From NCBI RefSeq assembly GCF_000390185.1, contig NZ_AQHR01000110.1:62001-126000 (forward strand): a stretch of 64,000 bases of DNA. Reading direction: 5' to 3'. Origin of the DNA: Lunatimonas lonarensis. Its GTDB lineage: Bacteria; Bacteroidota; Bacteroidia; Cytophagales; Cyclobacteriaceae. Position 1 is the stretch's first letter. Each line of letters begins with the position of its first letter. Below the pieces are notes generated by a model. The model had not been told where the DNA came from. It made no database searches and saw only the letters and a program-made list of their open reading frames with translations. Shown here in pieces: positions 42,423 through 52,297 of this stretch. The position numbers were made by a program, and so were the translations under genes.

Positions 42423-43400
42423 ATGCCTAATACACTTCGGCCTTCTTCTATTCGTATTTTCATAGGCTTCCTGTTTTTATGGGTGGCCTTTGTCTCCTGT
42501 CGGTCTACCCGAACGGTGGAGAGAGACACAGAGGACTTTCAGCTGGCCTGCTATCGGCAAATGGATGGATTGGAGGCAAGACGTCCAAGGGAGTTTGTCA
42601 GCGATGATTTCTCGGATGGGGTACGGGATTTCTTTCATGCCAAGAGCCTGCTTATGGCTCATGCGCTTTACCTAACCAAGGCACTGGAACAATGGGTAGA
42701 GGCCGCTGATCAGGGCAAGGGAGAACTGGAACAGTTTATTCGGTACCAGGAAATTGTGAATAAGATTTCCTTGGCGGAGCTCGAAGTTTCATCGCTGAAA
42801 GCGGCTATCCATTGCGAAGAAGATAAGGTGGATCAGTTGGCATGGTACCTCGACCGGCTGCAGCGCACTACATCAAGCAGGAGGACAATCGCAGGCATAC
42901 TGACCGACGCCTCTATTAGCCTAGTCTCGGCCGGCATTGTGTTGTGGGCTGCCAATGGCAATACCTTGCGTCAGCTACTGGGTGTGGGGGCCTCTCTGAC
43001 ACAAATTACCCTTAACCTAGTCAACCGAAAGGAAACCTTTGTTATTCGGCTTGATCACGAATTGAATATTCTCCAGGAGGTTTTTGCGGGTGAGGCGGAT
43101 GAGTGGAGCCAAATAATTCCTCCATCGGTATGGTACTATCTTCATGCAGAAGAAACCAAGTTATACGAGGGGTCCATTCAGGAGAAGCTGCTCAATACTA
43201 TCGAGCCCTACGAGGTCTCTGGGAACCTTTCACTTTTTCTATCAGACGGTGGTATTTACACGGCGGAAGAGCTTCAGGTGAGAAGTGCCATGCTAGATAT
43301 ACTGGCTTCTTACGTAGACCTGATGAAGCAGGATTTGCTTGCTTTCAGGCGCGAGGTTATGGAGTTTCGAAGGGGCTCTGAAGAGGAGAGGGATTCGTAG
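42423..43400 (+). CDS. Hypothetical lipoprotein
   Basis: About 325 aa from MPNTLRPSS (42423). A lipobox-like WVAFVSC near residue 26 suggests a lipoprotein. The rest is mainly helical with a hydrophobic central stretch (about 155-195; ISLVSAGIVLWAANGN) that could insert in a membrane, followed by charged helices. No family is recognised. It lies 90 bases after the CLC-F gene in the same direction but shows no sign of a fluoride role; it may be a separate unit. Confidence 0.6.
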   Translation: MPNTLRPSSIRIFIGFLFLWVAFVSCRSTRTVERDTEDFQLACYRQMDGLEARRPREFVSDDFSDGVRDFFHAKSLLMAHALYLTKALEQWVEAADQGKGELEQFIRYQEIVNKISLAELEVSSLKAAIHCEEDKVDQLAWYLDRLQRTTSSRRTIAGILTDASISLVSAGIVLWAANGNTLRQLLGVGASLTQITLNLVNRKETFVIRLDHELNILQEVFAGEADEWSQIIPPSVWYYLHAEETKLYEGSIQEKLLNTIEPYEVSGNLSLFLSDGGIYTAEELQVRSAMLDILASYVDLMKQDLLAFRREVMEFRRGSEEERDS

Positions 43401-43406
43401 CTCCAA

Positions 43407-44219
43407 TTAATCGAGAGGGTTGCCGCAAGACCTGCAATAGTTGGCATCAAGTTCATGATCCTGTACCTGGCAGTGGTGGCAGATCCTCCTTTTCATTGAG
43501 GCAATTGTTTTCTGCTTGGCAGCGGTAAGCTCAGAGGATACGATACCTGTAGGGACGGCGATAATTGCGTAGCCGGTGAGCATGATCAGGGAAGCGAGAA
43601 ACTGACCAAACTCGGTTTCTGGCGCGATGTCTCCATATCCCACAGTGGTGAGCGTGACAATGGCCCAGTACATAGAGCGGGGGATGGAAGTAAACCCGTG
43701 GTCGGGACCTTCTACAATGTACATCAAAGAGCCCATCACCAATACGATTGTCAGTACAGAGCCCAAAAAGATCTGAATCTTTAAGCGGCTTTGCCTTAAG
43801 GCATTTTTCAAAATAACAGCTTCTTTGACGTATTCCGTTAGTTTCAAGATACGTAAAATACGGAGAAATCGAAGAGCCCGGATAACGGTAAGATACTGAC
43901 TGGCAAAAAAGAACAGACTGATATAGGTGGGCAAAATGGCCAGTAGGTCCACCAGACCGTAAAATCCGAACACATAGCCTCGCTTGTCATAGCTTAGCCA
44001 TATCCGAAGCACGTATTCTCCCGTGAAGACAAGGGTAAAAAACCATTCAGCGGCATACAAATAGCGGCCATATTGGTGGTGTATTTCACTTACCGAATCC
44101 AGCACCACGATGAATACGCTTAATAGGATGAATACCAACAAGAAGACATCAAAGCGTTTGGATGCTTTGTCGTCTGATTCAAAAACGATGTGGGCAAGGC
44201 GTTTCTTGGAGGGCAGCAT
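43407..44219 (-). CDS. Voltage-gated-type potassium channel with C-terminal zinc ribbon
   Basis: A 270-aa ion transporter of the Kv fold: six membrane helices, with S4-like arginines in IRALRFLRILRILKL and the selectivity filter TTVGYGD (about residue 200). After S6 there is a short linker and a CxxC...CxxC zinc ribbon (CHHCQ, CRSCG) at the extreme C-terminus instead of the cyclic-nucleotide or RCK domains often found. It should conduct K+. It is convergent with the preceding lipoprotein gene, with seven bases between the stops. Confidence 0.9.
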   Translation of the reverse strand: MLPSKKRLAHIVFESDDKASKRFDVFLLVFILLSVFIVVLDSVSEIHHQYGRYLYAAEWFFTLVFTGEYVLRIWLSYDKRGYVFGFYGLVDLLAILPTYISLFFFASQYLTVIRALRFLRILRILKLTEYVKEAVILKNALRQSRLKIQIFLGSVLTIVLVMGSLMYIVEGPDHGFTSIPRSMYWAIVTLTTVGYGDIAPETEFGQFLASLIMLTGYAIIAVPTGIVSSELTAAKQKTIASMKRRICHHCQVQDHELDANYCRSCGNPLD

Positions 44220-44320
44220 TACATGTTTTTTTGGTTAAAGGTACATCGGTGCAGCTCCCGATGCAAGTTCCGGATCTGCGATTGGCAGGCCTTTTAAGGC
44301 AGTGAGGCTGGATCTAAAAA

Positions 44321-44354
44321 AAATCGCCACTGGCGTAGATGCAGTGGCGATTTT
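44321..44354 (-). terminator. Intrinsic terminator of the nuclease-like gene
   Basis: The 12-bp perfect stem AAATCGCCACTG (44321-44332) / CAGTGGCGATTT (44342-44353) is followed by a T run on the minus strand, just after the stop at 44376. Confidence 0.92.
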
Positions 44355-44375
44355 GGTCTTTTATAGCTTGTTTCT

Positions 44376-45227
44376 TTACCAATAGATCTCTGCCATTACC
44401 GGAAAATGATCTGATGGGTATCGGTTATGGTAGGTGTCGGTCAGGATACCGTAGCGCTTTACGCTGATCTTGTCGTTTACAAAGATGTGGTCGATGCGTT
44501 TGTCGGAGCTTTTGGTGTTGTCAAAACTGTTGAAGGTGCCGTTATTGGCATACCGGATCCGGGCTACATCGTGGGTATCTGAAAATCCCGGTGCGTCTCG
44601 CATCACCTTGTAGGGATCGGAGTCCTGGTCTACGTTGAAGTCACCTGTCACGATCACGGGGTTGGCGGGATCCGAGAGTTCTGCCACCTTTTCCAAGATC
44701 AGTTGGGCACTCTGCACCCGTGCCTCCCAGCCGCGGTGGTCGAAGTGGGTGTTGAAATGGAAGAACACATCTCCGGTTGCTTTGTCCTTGAACTTGGCCC
44801 AGGTAACAATTCGTGGCAAAGCGGCATCCCAGCCTTTGTTGGGTTTCGTGGTGTCTTCTGCCAACCAGAACGTTCCACCATCCAGCACGTCATACTTTCC
44901 GGCATGGTAGAAGATGCAGGAGTATTCTCCTTTCTCCGCGCCATCGTCCCTTCCCACACCCACGTAGGCAAAGCCCGGAAGCATGCGTTCAAGGTCTTTT
45001 ACCTGCGAATGCAGGCCTTCCTGTATCCCAAAAATATCGAACTCATGAAATCGTATCAGGTCCACGGCAGCTTGGCGGCGGTTTTCCCAGGTGTCGGGAT
45101 CATCGCCAGGATTGGCATACCGGATATTGAAGGTGGCGACTTTTAAGCTTACGGACTGCGCCTGCACCCCAAGGGCGAAGGCAAAAAGCCCCAAAAAAAG
45201 GAAGAAGGTTGATTTGATAAAGTTCAT
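44376..45227 (-). CDS. Secreted endonuclease/exonuclease/phosphatase family protein
   Basis: About 283 aa from MNFIKSTFF (45227), with a signal peptide ending near FALGVQAQ. All core motifs of the DNase I-like fold are present: FNIRYANP, GIQEGLH, TGDFNVD, RIDHIFV and the final SDHFPV. Secreted members cleave nucleic acids or phosphodiesters; the substrate is not determined. The ATG at 45323 would place 32 unlikely residues before the signal peptide. It is monocistronic with a strong terminator. Confidence 0.88.
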   Translation of the reverse strand: MNFIKSTFFLFLGLFAFALGVQAQSVSLKVATFNIRYANPGDDPDTWENRRQAAVDLIRFHEFDIFGIQEGLHSQVKDLERMLPGFAYVGVGRDDGAEKGEYSCIFYHAGKYDVLDGGTFWLAEDTTKPNKGWDAALPRIVTWAKFKDKATGDVFFHFNTHFDHRGWEARVQSAQLILEKVAELSDPANPVIVTGDFNVDQDSDPYKVMRDAPGFSDTHDVARIRYANNGTFNSFDNTKSSDKRIDHIFVNDKISVKRYGILTDTYHNRYPSDHFPVMAEIYW

Positions 45228-45420
45228 CTGGGTTTTGATTTGATTGCGTTTCAAAGATAGAGGATTCCGGTTAAGAACAAACCCGCCAGCGAGTAGGGAA
45301 ATTGGAAAAAAATCAAGCTCCACTCATCCGGCCATTCGGTTTTCATTCCAGAAAATGTCGTAAATTTCCCATTATTCTTCTGTCAAAAATTTTTCCAAGA
45401 TTTTCAATGACCCTACTTCT

Positions 45421-46551
45421 ATGCGTCGACACGATCTGGACTGGCTGAGAGTGCTGGTTTTTGCCCTACTCATATTTTACCATGTGGGTATGTTTTTCGT
45501 GCCTTGGGGCTGGCATATCAAAAATAACGTCATTTATCCCGATGCTCGATGGCCCATGCTCTTTGTTAACCAATGGAGGTTACCCATTCTCTTTGTCATC
45601 TCCGGTATGGGAACCTATTTTGCGCTGGGTAAGCGATCGGGGGGACAGTTTGCTTGGGAACGTATCAAGCGGCTCCTGATACCATTAGCGATAGGCATGG
45701 CCTTCATCGTGCCGCCGCAGGTTTATTTTGAGCGATTGGCCAGAGGTCAGTTTAGTGGATCTTATTTGGATTTTTGGCCTTCTTATGCCTTCTTAGGAGT
45801 TTATCCAGAAGGTAATCTTTCCTGGCACCACCTGTGGTTTTTGCCCTATCTTTTGTTATTCTCCCTCATTTCCATTCCTTTGCTACTCTTTCTACGCAGC
45901 CACCCCCAATCAATTATAGTAAGGGCTACGCATCGGCTTGCCTCCACGCCCTATGGTTTGTTCGGGTTGGTGATTCCCTTATACCTTTGGGAGAGTTTTC
46001 TCGAACCCTTTTTCCCGTCTACCCACGCACTGATAGGCGATTGGTTCAATCTTGTCAACTACCTCACTTTTTTTCTGTATGGATTCTTGCTTATTTCAGT
46101 GAAGGAGGCCTTCTGGAAAACCACAATACAACATAGAAGGAATTTGCTCTACGTAGGTGTAATCATGTTTGGCATGATGGTAGCCTTGAGGCAACTGTTT
46201 GCTGACTCCACACTCGTTCACTTTATTGAAGCCGCATTTACGGTCATCAACCTCTGGGCTTGGATTTTGGTGCTTTTTGGCTATGCTGCCACCTATCTAA
46301 ACCGAAAAAGCGAATTACTTTCCTATGCAAATGAAGCCGTTTACCCATTCTATATCCTGCATCAAACGATCACCATTGCCATCGGATATTACCTTATGGA
46401 TTCACCGGCTGGCTTTTGGTCCAAATTTGCGATTATGTCGATAGGTACTTTCGGTATCGCCTGGTTGATCTACGAATTTGGAATAAGGCGCTGGAGTCTG
46501 ATCCGACCACTGTTTGGTCTGAAGCCGCGCAGTGGAAGCGCACCGGCCTAG
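45421..46551 (+). CDS. Membrane acyltransferase (acyltransferase 3 family)
   Basis: A 376-aa inner-membrane protein with ten or so helices. The N-terminus RRHDLDWLRVLVFALLIFYH has the family's catalytic His/Arg arrangement, and the C-terminus is basic and soluble. Such proteins O-acylate sugars or surface polymers with acyl-CoA as donor. The substrate is unknown. It is monocistronic; a gap of about 220 bp without a gene follows (46552-46770). Confidence 0.85.
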   Translation: MRRHDLDWLRVLVFALLIFYHVGMFFVPWGWHIKNNVIYPDARWPMLFVNQWRLPILFVISGMGTYFALGKRSGGQFAWERIKRLLIPLAIGMAFIVPPQVYFERLARGQFSGSYLDFWPSYAFLGVYPEGNLSWHHLWFLPYLLLFSLISIPLLLFLRSHPQSIIVRATHRLASTPYGLFGLVIPLYLWESFLEPFFPSTHALIGDWFNLVNYLTFFLYGFLLISVKEAFWKTTIQHRRNLLYVGVIMFGMMVALRQLFADSTLVHFIEAAFTVINLWAWILVLFGYAATYLNRKSELLSYANEAVYPFYILHQTITIAIGYYLMDSPAGFWSKFAIMSIGTFGIAWLIYEFGIRRWSLIRPLFGLKPRSGSAPA

Positions 46552-46770
46552 CTATGCAGGATAGTACTTGATAACATGGTTATTAATGGTTAATGCTGCC
46601 AAGATAAACAGGAACATCCAGAATACGAGTTTACAGCAATCGCTGCGCTAACCTACTTGATTTCTTTATAAACGATCCAGAAGTCCAAGTGCGAAAAAAT
46701 ACCCAGTATGGCGTCATTATTGAGAACCTGCCATCTGAAAACCAGCTATCGCAATCGTGTGCCTAAATAC

Positions 46771-47550
46771 TTAAAGGGTGAGAAATAAGCCTAATACGGC
46801 AAAATGAACCAAGGTAAAGTTGTAGACATCCTCTACATTTGCACCTCCTTCCAACATACGGTACCCCAGCTTGATTTCCGTTTTTTGGGTGACTGGAATT
46901 CGGCTACCCAAAAAAACGTCAACCGCCCTTCCCGGACCGCCGGCCAATCCGTCGCCTTCGAGGTAAAACCTTACATTATTGTCCAAAGCATATTCACCGT
47001 AAAGATGCAGCAGCGGAACAAAACCTAGGTCATCCTTACGATCGGCTTTTCCCGCCTCGTTGTCCAACTGTACACTGGCGTCGCGGACTTTTGCCGTAAA
47101 GCCAATTCCCAGCCGCCATGGTCCCTCTACGTATACATCCCTTCTGTAGGTGAGCCGGTAGCTGTTAAATTGGTAAAAACCGGCAAGCTCCTCTCCCCGA
47201 TCAAATACCGTTTGTTGGAATGCAATATCCCTAGGTGCAGTCCCTTCATAATTGATAAACAAGGGAGCGATCAAGCCAAAGAGATGGTTTCGGTCGTTCC
47301 AGCTATATCCTATGCGCAACCTGATGGGAACGATGGAACCAGCTACGGAAAAGTCTTCCTTGAAGCTGAACAAGGTTCCGGTTTCATTGGGAATACGTAT
47401 GTCATTGTAACCGGTGAAAGGAACGCCCGTTTCGGCATCAATAGTCCATTGCGCATGGGCAATATGAGGAAAAGTAAGAGCAAGGAAAGCGAGTGCTACC
47501 CCAAAAATTATGGGCAGGTTGGAATGAGAATAGGCGGTGTTTGTTCCCAT
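46771..47550 (-). CDS. Probable outer-membrane beta-barrel protein
   Basis: 259 aa with a signal peptide (hydrophobic stretch at about 13-32, cleavage near IAHAQ). The rest alternates hydrophobic and polar residues with Gly/Tyr/Phe turns (LRIGYSWNDRNHLFGLIAP, LGIGFTAKVRDA, IKLGYRMLEGG) and ends in LGLFLTL, consistent with an 8- to 10-strand barrel. No family name can be given. It may share a transcript with the two preceding minus-strand genes. Confidence 0.62.
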   Translation of the reverse strand: MGTNTAYSHSNLPIIFGVALAFLALTFPHIAHAQWTIDAETGVPFTGYNDIRIPNETGTLFSFKEDFSVAGSIVPIRLRIGYSWNDRNHLFGLIAPLFINYEGTAPRDIAFQQTVFDRGEELAGFYQFNSYRLTYRRDVYVEGPWRLGIGFTAKVRDASVQLDNEAGKADRKDDLGFVPLLHLYGEYALDNNVRFYLEGDGLAGGPGRAVDVFLGSRIPVTQKTEIKLGYRMLEGGANVEDVYNFTLVHFAVLGLFLTL

Positions 47551-47605
47551 CGATCGACTTGGTTTTTCCTTTCAGATCCAAGATTCATGCCAGCCGTCTT
47601 TTGGA

Positions 47606-48667
47606 TCAACTTTTCGCGAGAGAGTTTAACCGTGAGATAAGGTAATCGACATCCTCATCCAGGTGTGCTGCAGAAAGGACCACCCGATTGACGGGTGTGT
47701 CAGTTGGATCCGGATAGGCGAAGGAGGAAACCACGATACGGTGGCAGGCCAACGATTCCACCCAATGCTGTGGCGAAAATGTGACAACGGGAAACCCATC
47801 AGCGGTGTAGCAAAACGGGTTGGTCTCCAGCTCATTTGCTACCCTGTATACAACCTCTTCAAGACGGGTTCGCTGTCGATAATATAGAGATTGTCCCTGC
47901 AAAAAAGCATGTAAGGGCGCGGGGGCAGGAGGGGATGATGAACGGAAGATTCTGTTGTCCCGCATTCGTTTTATCCAGAGAGCATCGGCGAGCACGATGC
48001 CGGCAGGCAACCCAAGTGCCTTGCCCAATGAACCGCAAACCAACAAGGAGATTTGAGCTTTGTTCCATCTCCGGTAAGTGCCAAAGCAGCCCGGTCCTAC
48101 GATACCAAACGCGTGACTATCGTCAATAAGCACCGTATATTCGTTCACCGGAGGCAGTTGCTCCAGCCAACCAAAATTATGTACCCTTGGTGCAAGCGGA
48201 TCTACGGCATTGGCGACGATAGCTATACGCTGTCCAAGGAGGGTTTTTGCCCGATCTACGCACGAAGCTGCCCAACTATCAAACGATTGTCGGGAATCAC
48301 CGGATTTTCCTCTAGGCAAGATAGCCGGGTGGGCATCCGGCGATACCCACCAAAGATCCGTGTGCGGGAGCATAGCATCCACGGCCAATTGACCGGAAAG
48401 GTATCCACTGCTAACCAGACAAGCATCCTCTGCTCCGGCTTGGTTACTGAAAAAATGTTCAAACGCGCCGTATACACCCAATTGGACATTGCTCCCTCTG
48501 CTTGAGCCGTGGTTTATACCGTGACGGTCAATTCCTTCCTTAACCAATGCAACGAACTCCGGCAAACTGCCCATACCCAAATAGGAAGTTCCCGCAAACT
48601 GCAAATAGCGTTTGCCATCCTGAAAAATTACGGGTTGAGCCCGGTCGGTTACGAGGCGAATCTGCAT
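47606..48667 (-). CDS. AONS-like PLP-dependent acyltransferase/aminotransferase
   Basis: A 353-aa fold-type I PLP enzyme of the alpha-oxoamine synthase group (KBL/AONS-like): GTSYLGMG near the start, HGINHGSSR, IDDSHAFGIVG with the cofactor Asp/His, and the lysine motif GSLGKALGLPAG. It is about 35 residues shorter than E. coli BioF. No biotin genes adjoin it, so the acyl donor and amino acid are unknown. It is seven bases downstream of the dipeptide epimerase gene and cotranscribed. Confidence 0.82.
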   Translation of the reverse strand: MQIRLVTDRAQPVIFQDGKRYLQFAGTSYLGMGSLPEFVALVKEGIDRHGINHGSSRGSNVQLGVYGAFEHFFSNQAGAEDACLVSSGYLSGQLAVDAMLPHTDLWWVSPDAHPAILPRGKSGDSRQSFDSWAASCVDRAKTLLGQRIAIVANAVDPLAPRVHNFGWLEQLPPVNEYTVLIDDSHAFGIVGPGCFGTYRRWNKAQISLLVCGSLGKALGLPAGIVLADALWIKRMRDNRIFRSSSPPAPAPLHAFLQGQSLYYRQRTRLEEVVYRVANELETNPFCYTADGFPVVTFSPQHWVESLACHRIVVSSFAYPDPTDTPVNRVVLSAAHLDEDVDYLISRLNSLAKS

Positions 48668-48673
48668 CTCGGA

Positions 48674-49684
48674 TTAAATTAGCAAGGCACCTGTACCCGG
48701 TCTGTCGGGAAATTGAACCCCTTGCCGTGAAATTTTCACCCCGGTAGCGATGTCCTGTGCCAATAGCATAGCCCCATCCATATCCACGTAGTCGAGCTGC
48801 GGTGCGATATGGGCGATGGCCGATATGCCTACACTGGATTCGGTCATGCAGCCCACCATGGTCTTCATCCCCAATCGTTTTGCCTCTTGGATCATCCGGA
48901 GGCCGGGCGTAATGCCTCCTGCTTTGGTGAGTTTAACATTGATGCCGTGGAAGAGACCGGCACATTTCTTCACATCCGCTTCCACGATGCAGCTCTCATC
49001 GGCGATGACGGGCAGCGCGCTATACGCATACACCTCCTTCATGCCCTCCAGATCATCTTTTGCCAGGGGCTGCTCCATGAATTCCACGTTGAGCTGCTTG
49101 AGCTCCTGTGAGTAGTGAATAGCCTGCTCGGCCGTCCAGGCACAGTTGGCGTCGATGCGGAAGATAGCCTCTGTGTGTTTTCTCAGCTCGCGGACAATCT
49201 CCATGTCGTGGTTGGTACCCAGTTTGATCTTGTAGAGGGGCCAGGCAAATTCCCGCATCTTTTCTACCATCTTCTCTACCGAGGCAATGCCAATCGTAAA
49301 GTTGGTCAGAGGAATGGTACTCGGATGGAGCCCAAGGTGTTCGTAGAGCTTTTCCCCCCGCGTTTTGGTGTACAGGTCCCAGGCCGCCATGTCCAGCGCA
49401 CATTGGGCAAAGGGATTTTCGGTAAAAATGGCCTTGGTCTTCTCCCACAGCAGGGGTGGATGTTGAATGGGTTCGTTTACGAGTATCTGTTGCGCCTCTT
49501 CCAAGCAAGCCGTCATATTCTCCACGGTAATCCCGTAAAAGGGGTTGGTCGTGGATTCCCCGAGGCCAAAGGCCTTTCCGTCCCAGAGGCGAACGATCAG
49601 CGTAGTTTGCACGTCCCGGCTTTGGTGGGCGATGGTAAAGGTATGCTTGAGCGGCAATTGCCGGACTAAAATCTCGATTTTCAT
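48674..49684 (-). CDS. L-Ala-D/L-Glu-type dipeptide epimerase
   Basis: About 336 aa from MKIEILVRQ (49684); the ATG at 49828 would add 48 residues outside the family. It is an enolase-superfamily enzyme with the catalytic KIK motif (LYKIKLG), metal ligands Asp, Glu, Asp in FRIDANCAW, FMEQPL and IADESC, and the second lysine in KLTKAGG. Members epimerise L-Ala-D-Glu from recycled murein or related dipeptides. It is the first gene of a two- or three-gene operon with the PLP enzyme. Confidence 0.88.
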   Translation of the reverse strand: MKIEILVRQLPLKHTFTIAHQSRDVQTTLIVRLWDGKAFGLGESTTNPFYGITVENMTACLEEAQQILVNEPIQHPPLLWEKTKAIFTENPFAQCALDMAAWDLYTKTRGEKLYEHLGLHPSTIPLTNFTIGIASVEKMVEKMREFAWPLYKIKLGTNHDMEIVRELRKHTEAIFRIDANCAWTAEQAIHYSQELKQLNVEFMEQPLAKDDLEGMKEVYAYSALPVIADESCIVEADVKKCAGLFHGINVKLTKAGGITPGLRMIQEAKRLGMKTMVGCMTESSVGISAIAHIAPQLDYVDMDGAMLLAQDIATGVKISRQGVQFPDRPGTGALLI

Positions 49685-49863
49685 AAGGCGAAGAATTACA
49701 AGTAGGGCATTTCCGAGCTGAAGTAGGGGCCGGGTTAGCGCGTATAAAGTTAATCCACAATCAAGCTTTAACCCAATATTCGGCCAGAATTTGAATGCAC
49801 GGATGAGTCGGCAACCAAAAAGAGACAATTCGGGTTATCTTTACTAAAGCCAATTATAAACAG

Positions 49864-51999
49864 ATGAAAAAGCTATTGATCGTATCCGCAGTGGCCACCA
49901 CTTTATCGGTGGCGTGCAGTTCGGAAACCGAAAAAAAGTCCGATATGAATCCTTTCTTTGAGACCTATGATACCCCCTTTGGGGTGCCTCCCTTCGACCG
50001 AATAGAACCTGCTCATTTTGCGCCTGCGCTGCGGGAAGGCATACAGCGGCAGGAAGTAGAGGTAGCCGCCATCGTGAACAATGCCGAGGCACCCACCTTT
50101 TCCAATACCATAGAAGCCCTGGAGTATTCCGGTGAGCTGCTGAGTAAGGTGTCTCGAGTATTTTACAATATCAACGCCGCCAATACCAATGACGAGATCC
50201 AAGGCATAGCCCGGGAGATGGCTCCGGAGCTGTCCAAGCACAGCGACAACATCAGCCTCAACCAAGCCTTATTCCAGCGCGTGCGGACGGTATGGGAGGC
50301 GAGGGAGAGCCTTGACCTTACCCCAGAGCAACAGAAGCTGCTCGAAAAGACCTACAAGAGCTTCGTGCGCAGCGGGGCAAACGTAGCCGAGGAAAACAAA
50401 GACCGGCTTCGGGAGATCAACAGCCGCCTTTCTACCCTCACCCTTCAGTTTGGCCAGAATCTGCAGGCAGAAACCAACGCCTTTCAGTTGCTGATCGAGG
50501 ATGAGACCGACCTGGCCGGCTTGCCCAACGAACTGATCGCCGCTGCGGCAGACGATGCCAAAGCCGCAGGTAACGAAGGCAAGTGGGTCTTTACCCTTCA
50601 CAACCCCAGCATTATGCCCTTTCTGCAATACGCCGATAACCGCAACCTGCGCAGGCAAATCTGGGAAGCCTACAAGAACCGGGCGGATCAGGGCAACGAA
50701 AATGATAATAAGGCTATCCTAGTAGAAATCGCCAATCTGCGGCTGGAAAAGGCACAGATGCTGGGATACAATACCCATGCGGACTATGCATTGGAAGAGA
50801 CCATGGCCAAAAATCCCGATAATGTGTACAAACTCTTGAATCAGCTTTGGACACCTGCCCTGGCCAAGGCCAAGGTAGAGCGGGACGAGATGCAGGCCAT
50901 GATACAGGCCGAGGGCAAGGATTTTTCTTTACAGCCTTGGGACTGGCGCTACTACGAGGAGAAGCTGAGGAAGCAAAAGTTTGATCTGGACGAGCAGGAG
51001 GTAAAGCCCTATTTCGCACTGGACAAGGTACAGGAAGGGGTGTTTTTGGTGGTGGAAAAGCTCTTTGGGCTCACCTTTGAGTACCGACCCGAAGTGCCTG
51101 TTTACCATCCCGATGCCAAAGCCTATGAGGTAAAAGAGGCCGATGGTACCCATGTCGGCATTCTCTACATGGATTTTCACCCCAGAGCCTCTAAGCGGGG
51201 CGGCGCCTGGATGACTTCCTACCGCTCCCAAAAGACGGTAGACGGAGAGCGACTGGCACCGGTGATCTCCATCGTCTGCAATTTCTCCCGACCTGCCGGA
51301 GACGCTCCGGCACTATTGACCTTCGACGAGGTGACCACCTTTTTCCACGAGTTTGGTCATGCCCTCCATGGGTTGCTTTCCAATGTGCAGTACAGCAGCC
51401 TAGCAGGAACTTCCGTCCCCAGGGATTTTGTGGAGCTACCCTCTCAGGTGATGGAAAACTGGGCCACGGAACCGGAGGTGATGAAGCAATATGCATTTCA
51501 CTATCAAACGGGTGAAGTCATTCCAGATACACTTATCGAGAAGCTCATCAGCAGTGGCACTTTCGGACAGGGATTCGGCACCACGGAATACCTAGCAGCG
51601 TCTTTGCTGGACTTGGATTACCATACACGAAAGGAACCTATTAAGGAGAATGCAACAGCCTTTGAGAAGCAATCGGTAGAGAACATGGGGTTGATATCCG
51701 AGATCATTCCCCGTTATCGAAGCACCTATTTCCAGCATATTTTCAGTGGAGGCTATTCGGCTGGTTATTACAGCTATATCTGGTCAGGGGTGTTGGATAC
51801 CGATGCCTTCCAAGCCTTTAAGGAGACAGAGCTGTTCAATCCTGAAAAGGCACTGGCATTCCGAAAAGAGATCCTGGAGCGGGGTGGTACCGACGACCCC
51901 ATGGAGATGTACGTACGTTTCCGCGGAGCCGAGCCAAAGATCGATGCCTTGCTGAAGAAGAGAGGTTTGGATGAAGCCAGCTTGGCGGTGACCAAGTAG
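49864..51999 (+). CDS. dcp: M3 family metallopeptidase (dipeptidyl carboxypeptidase type), lipoprotein
   Basis: 711 aa. The N-terminus MKKLLIVSAVATTLSVAC is a lipoprotein signal. The peptidase_M3 domain has the zinc motif FFHEFGHALHG at about residue 494 and the downstream Glu in the family position. Full-length match to Dcp/oligopeptidase A enzymes, which release C-terminal dipeptides from small peptides. Location is periplasmic, lipid-anchored. It is divergent from the epimerase gene and ends at a hairpin (52020-52048). Confidence 0.92.
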   Translation: MKKLLIVSAVATTLSVACSSETEKKSDMNPFFETYDTPFGVPPFDRIEPAHFAPALREGIQRQEVEVAAIVNNAEAPTFSNTIEALEYSGELLSKVSRVFYNINAANTNDEIQGIAREMAPELSKHSDNISLNQALFQRVRTVWEARESLDLTPEQQKLLEKTYKSFVRSGANVAEENKDRLREINSRLSTLTLQFGQNLQAETNAFQLLIEDETDLAGLPNELIAAAADDAKAAGNEGKWVFTLHNPSIMPFLQYADNRNLRRQIWEAYKNRADQGNENDNKAILVEIANLRLEKAQMLGYNTHADYALEETMAKNPDNVYKLLNQLWTPALAKAKVERDEMQAMIQAEGKDFSLQPWDWRYYEEKLRKQKFDLDEQEVKPYFALDKVQEGVFLVVEKLFGLTFEYRPEVPVYHPDAKAYEVKEADGTHVGILYMDFHPRASKRGGAWMTSYRSQKTVDGERLAPVISIVCNFSRPAGDAPALLTFDEVTTFFHEFGHALHGLLSNVQYSSLAGTSVPRDFVELPSQVMENWATEPEVMKQYAFHYQTGEVIPDTLIEKLISSGTFGQGFGTTEYLAASLLDLDYHTRKEPIKENATAFEKQSVENMGLISEIIPRYRSTYFQHIFSGGYSAGYYSYIWSGVLDTDAFQAFKETELFNPEKALAFRKEILERGGTDDPMEMYVRFRGAEPKIDALLKKRGLDEASLAVTK

Positions 52000-52019
52000 G
52001 TTATATTTAAGTCTGAAGT

Positions 52020-52048
52020 AGCGAGCAGGACAGGATCGCCTGCTCGCT
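52020..52048 (+). terminator. Hairpin after the M3 peptidase gene
   Basis: A perfect 10-bp stem, AGCGAGCAGG (52020-52029) / CCTGCTCGCT (52039-52048). The T tract after it is poor, so it may act as an mRNA-stabilising hairpin rather than a strong terminator. Confidence 0.6.
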
Positions 52049-52098
52049 GACTTATTCGGTCGATCAGGACTAAAGGATCAATTAAGGGAAAGAGAACA

Positions 52099-52284
52099 TT
52101 ATTGATGCAATTTTTTTGATCTAAGATCCATAACGATGGAAATAGATGTAAACAGCATTGCAAACGTCAAAAACATTACTGTCTTTAAGTTGGCCCATCC
52201 GTTTATATAACCAAACCAACCTGCCAACACTAGAATTAGAATAAACAAAATTAGTCCTATTCTAATTTTTGAAAGATCTTTCAT
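52099..52284 (-). CDS. Small two-helix membrane protein next to the peptide gene
   Basis: 61 aa with two hydrophobic helices (about 8-25 and 33-52) and a basic C-terminus (RSKKLHQ). It starts 13 bases after the stop of the bacteriocin-like gene and is cotranscribed from the palindromic promoter at 52539-52575. By position it could be an immunity or anchoring protein for the peptide. The family is not recognised; the function is inferred from context only. Confidence 0.65.
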   Translation of the reverse strand: MKDLSKIRIGLILFILILVLAGWFGYINGWANLKTVMFLTFAMLFTSISIVMDLRSKKLHQ

Positions 52285-52297
52285 AACTAAAATTGTT

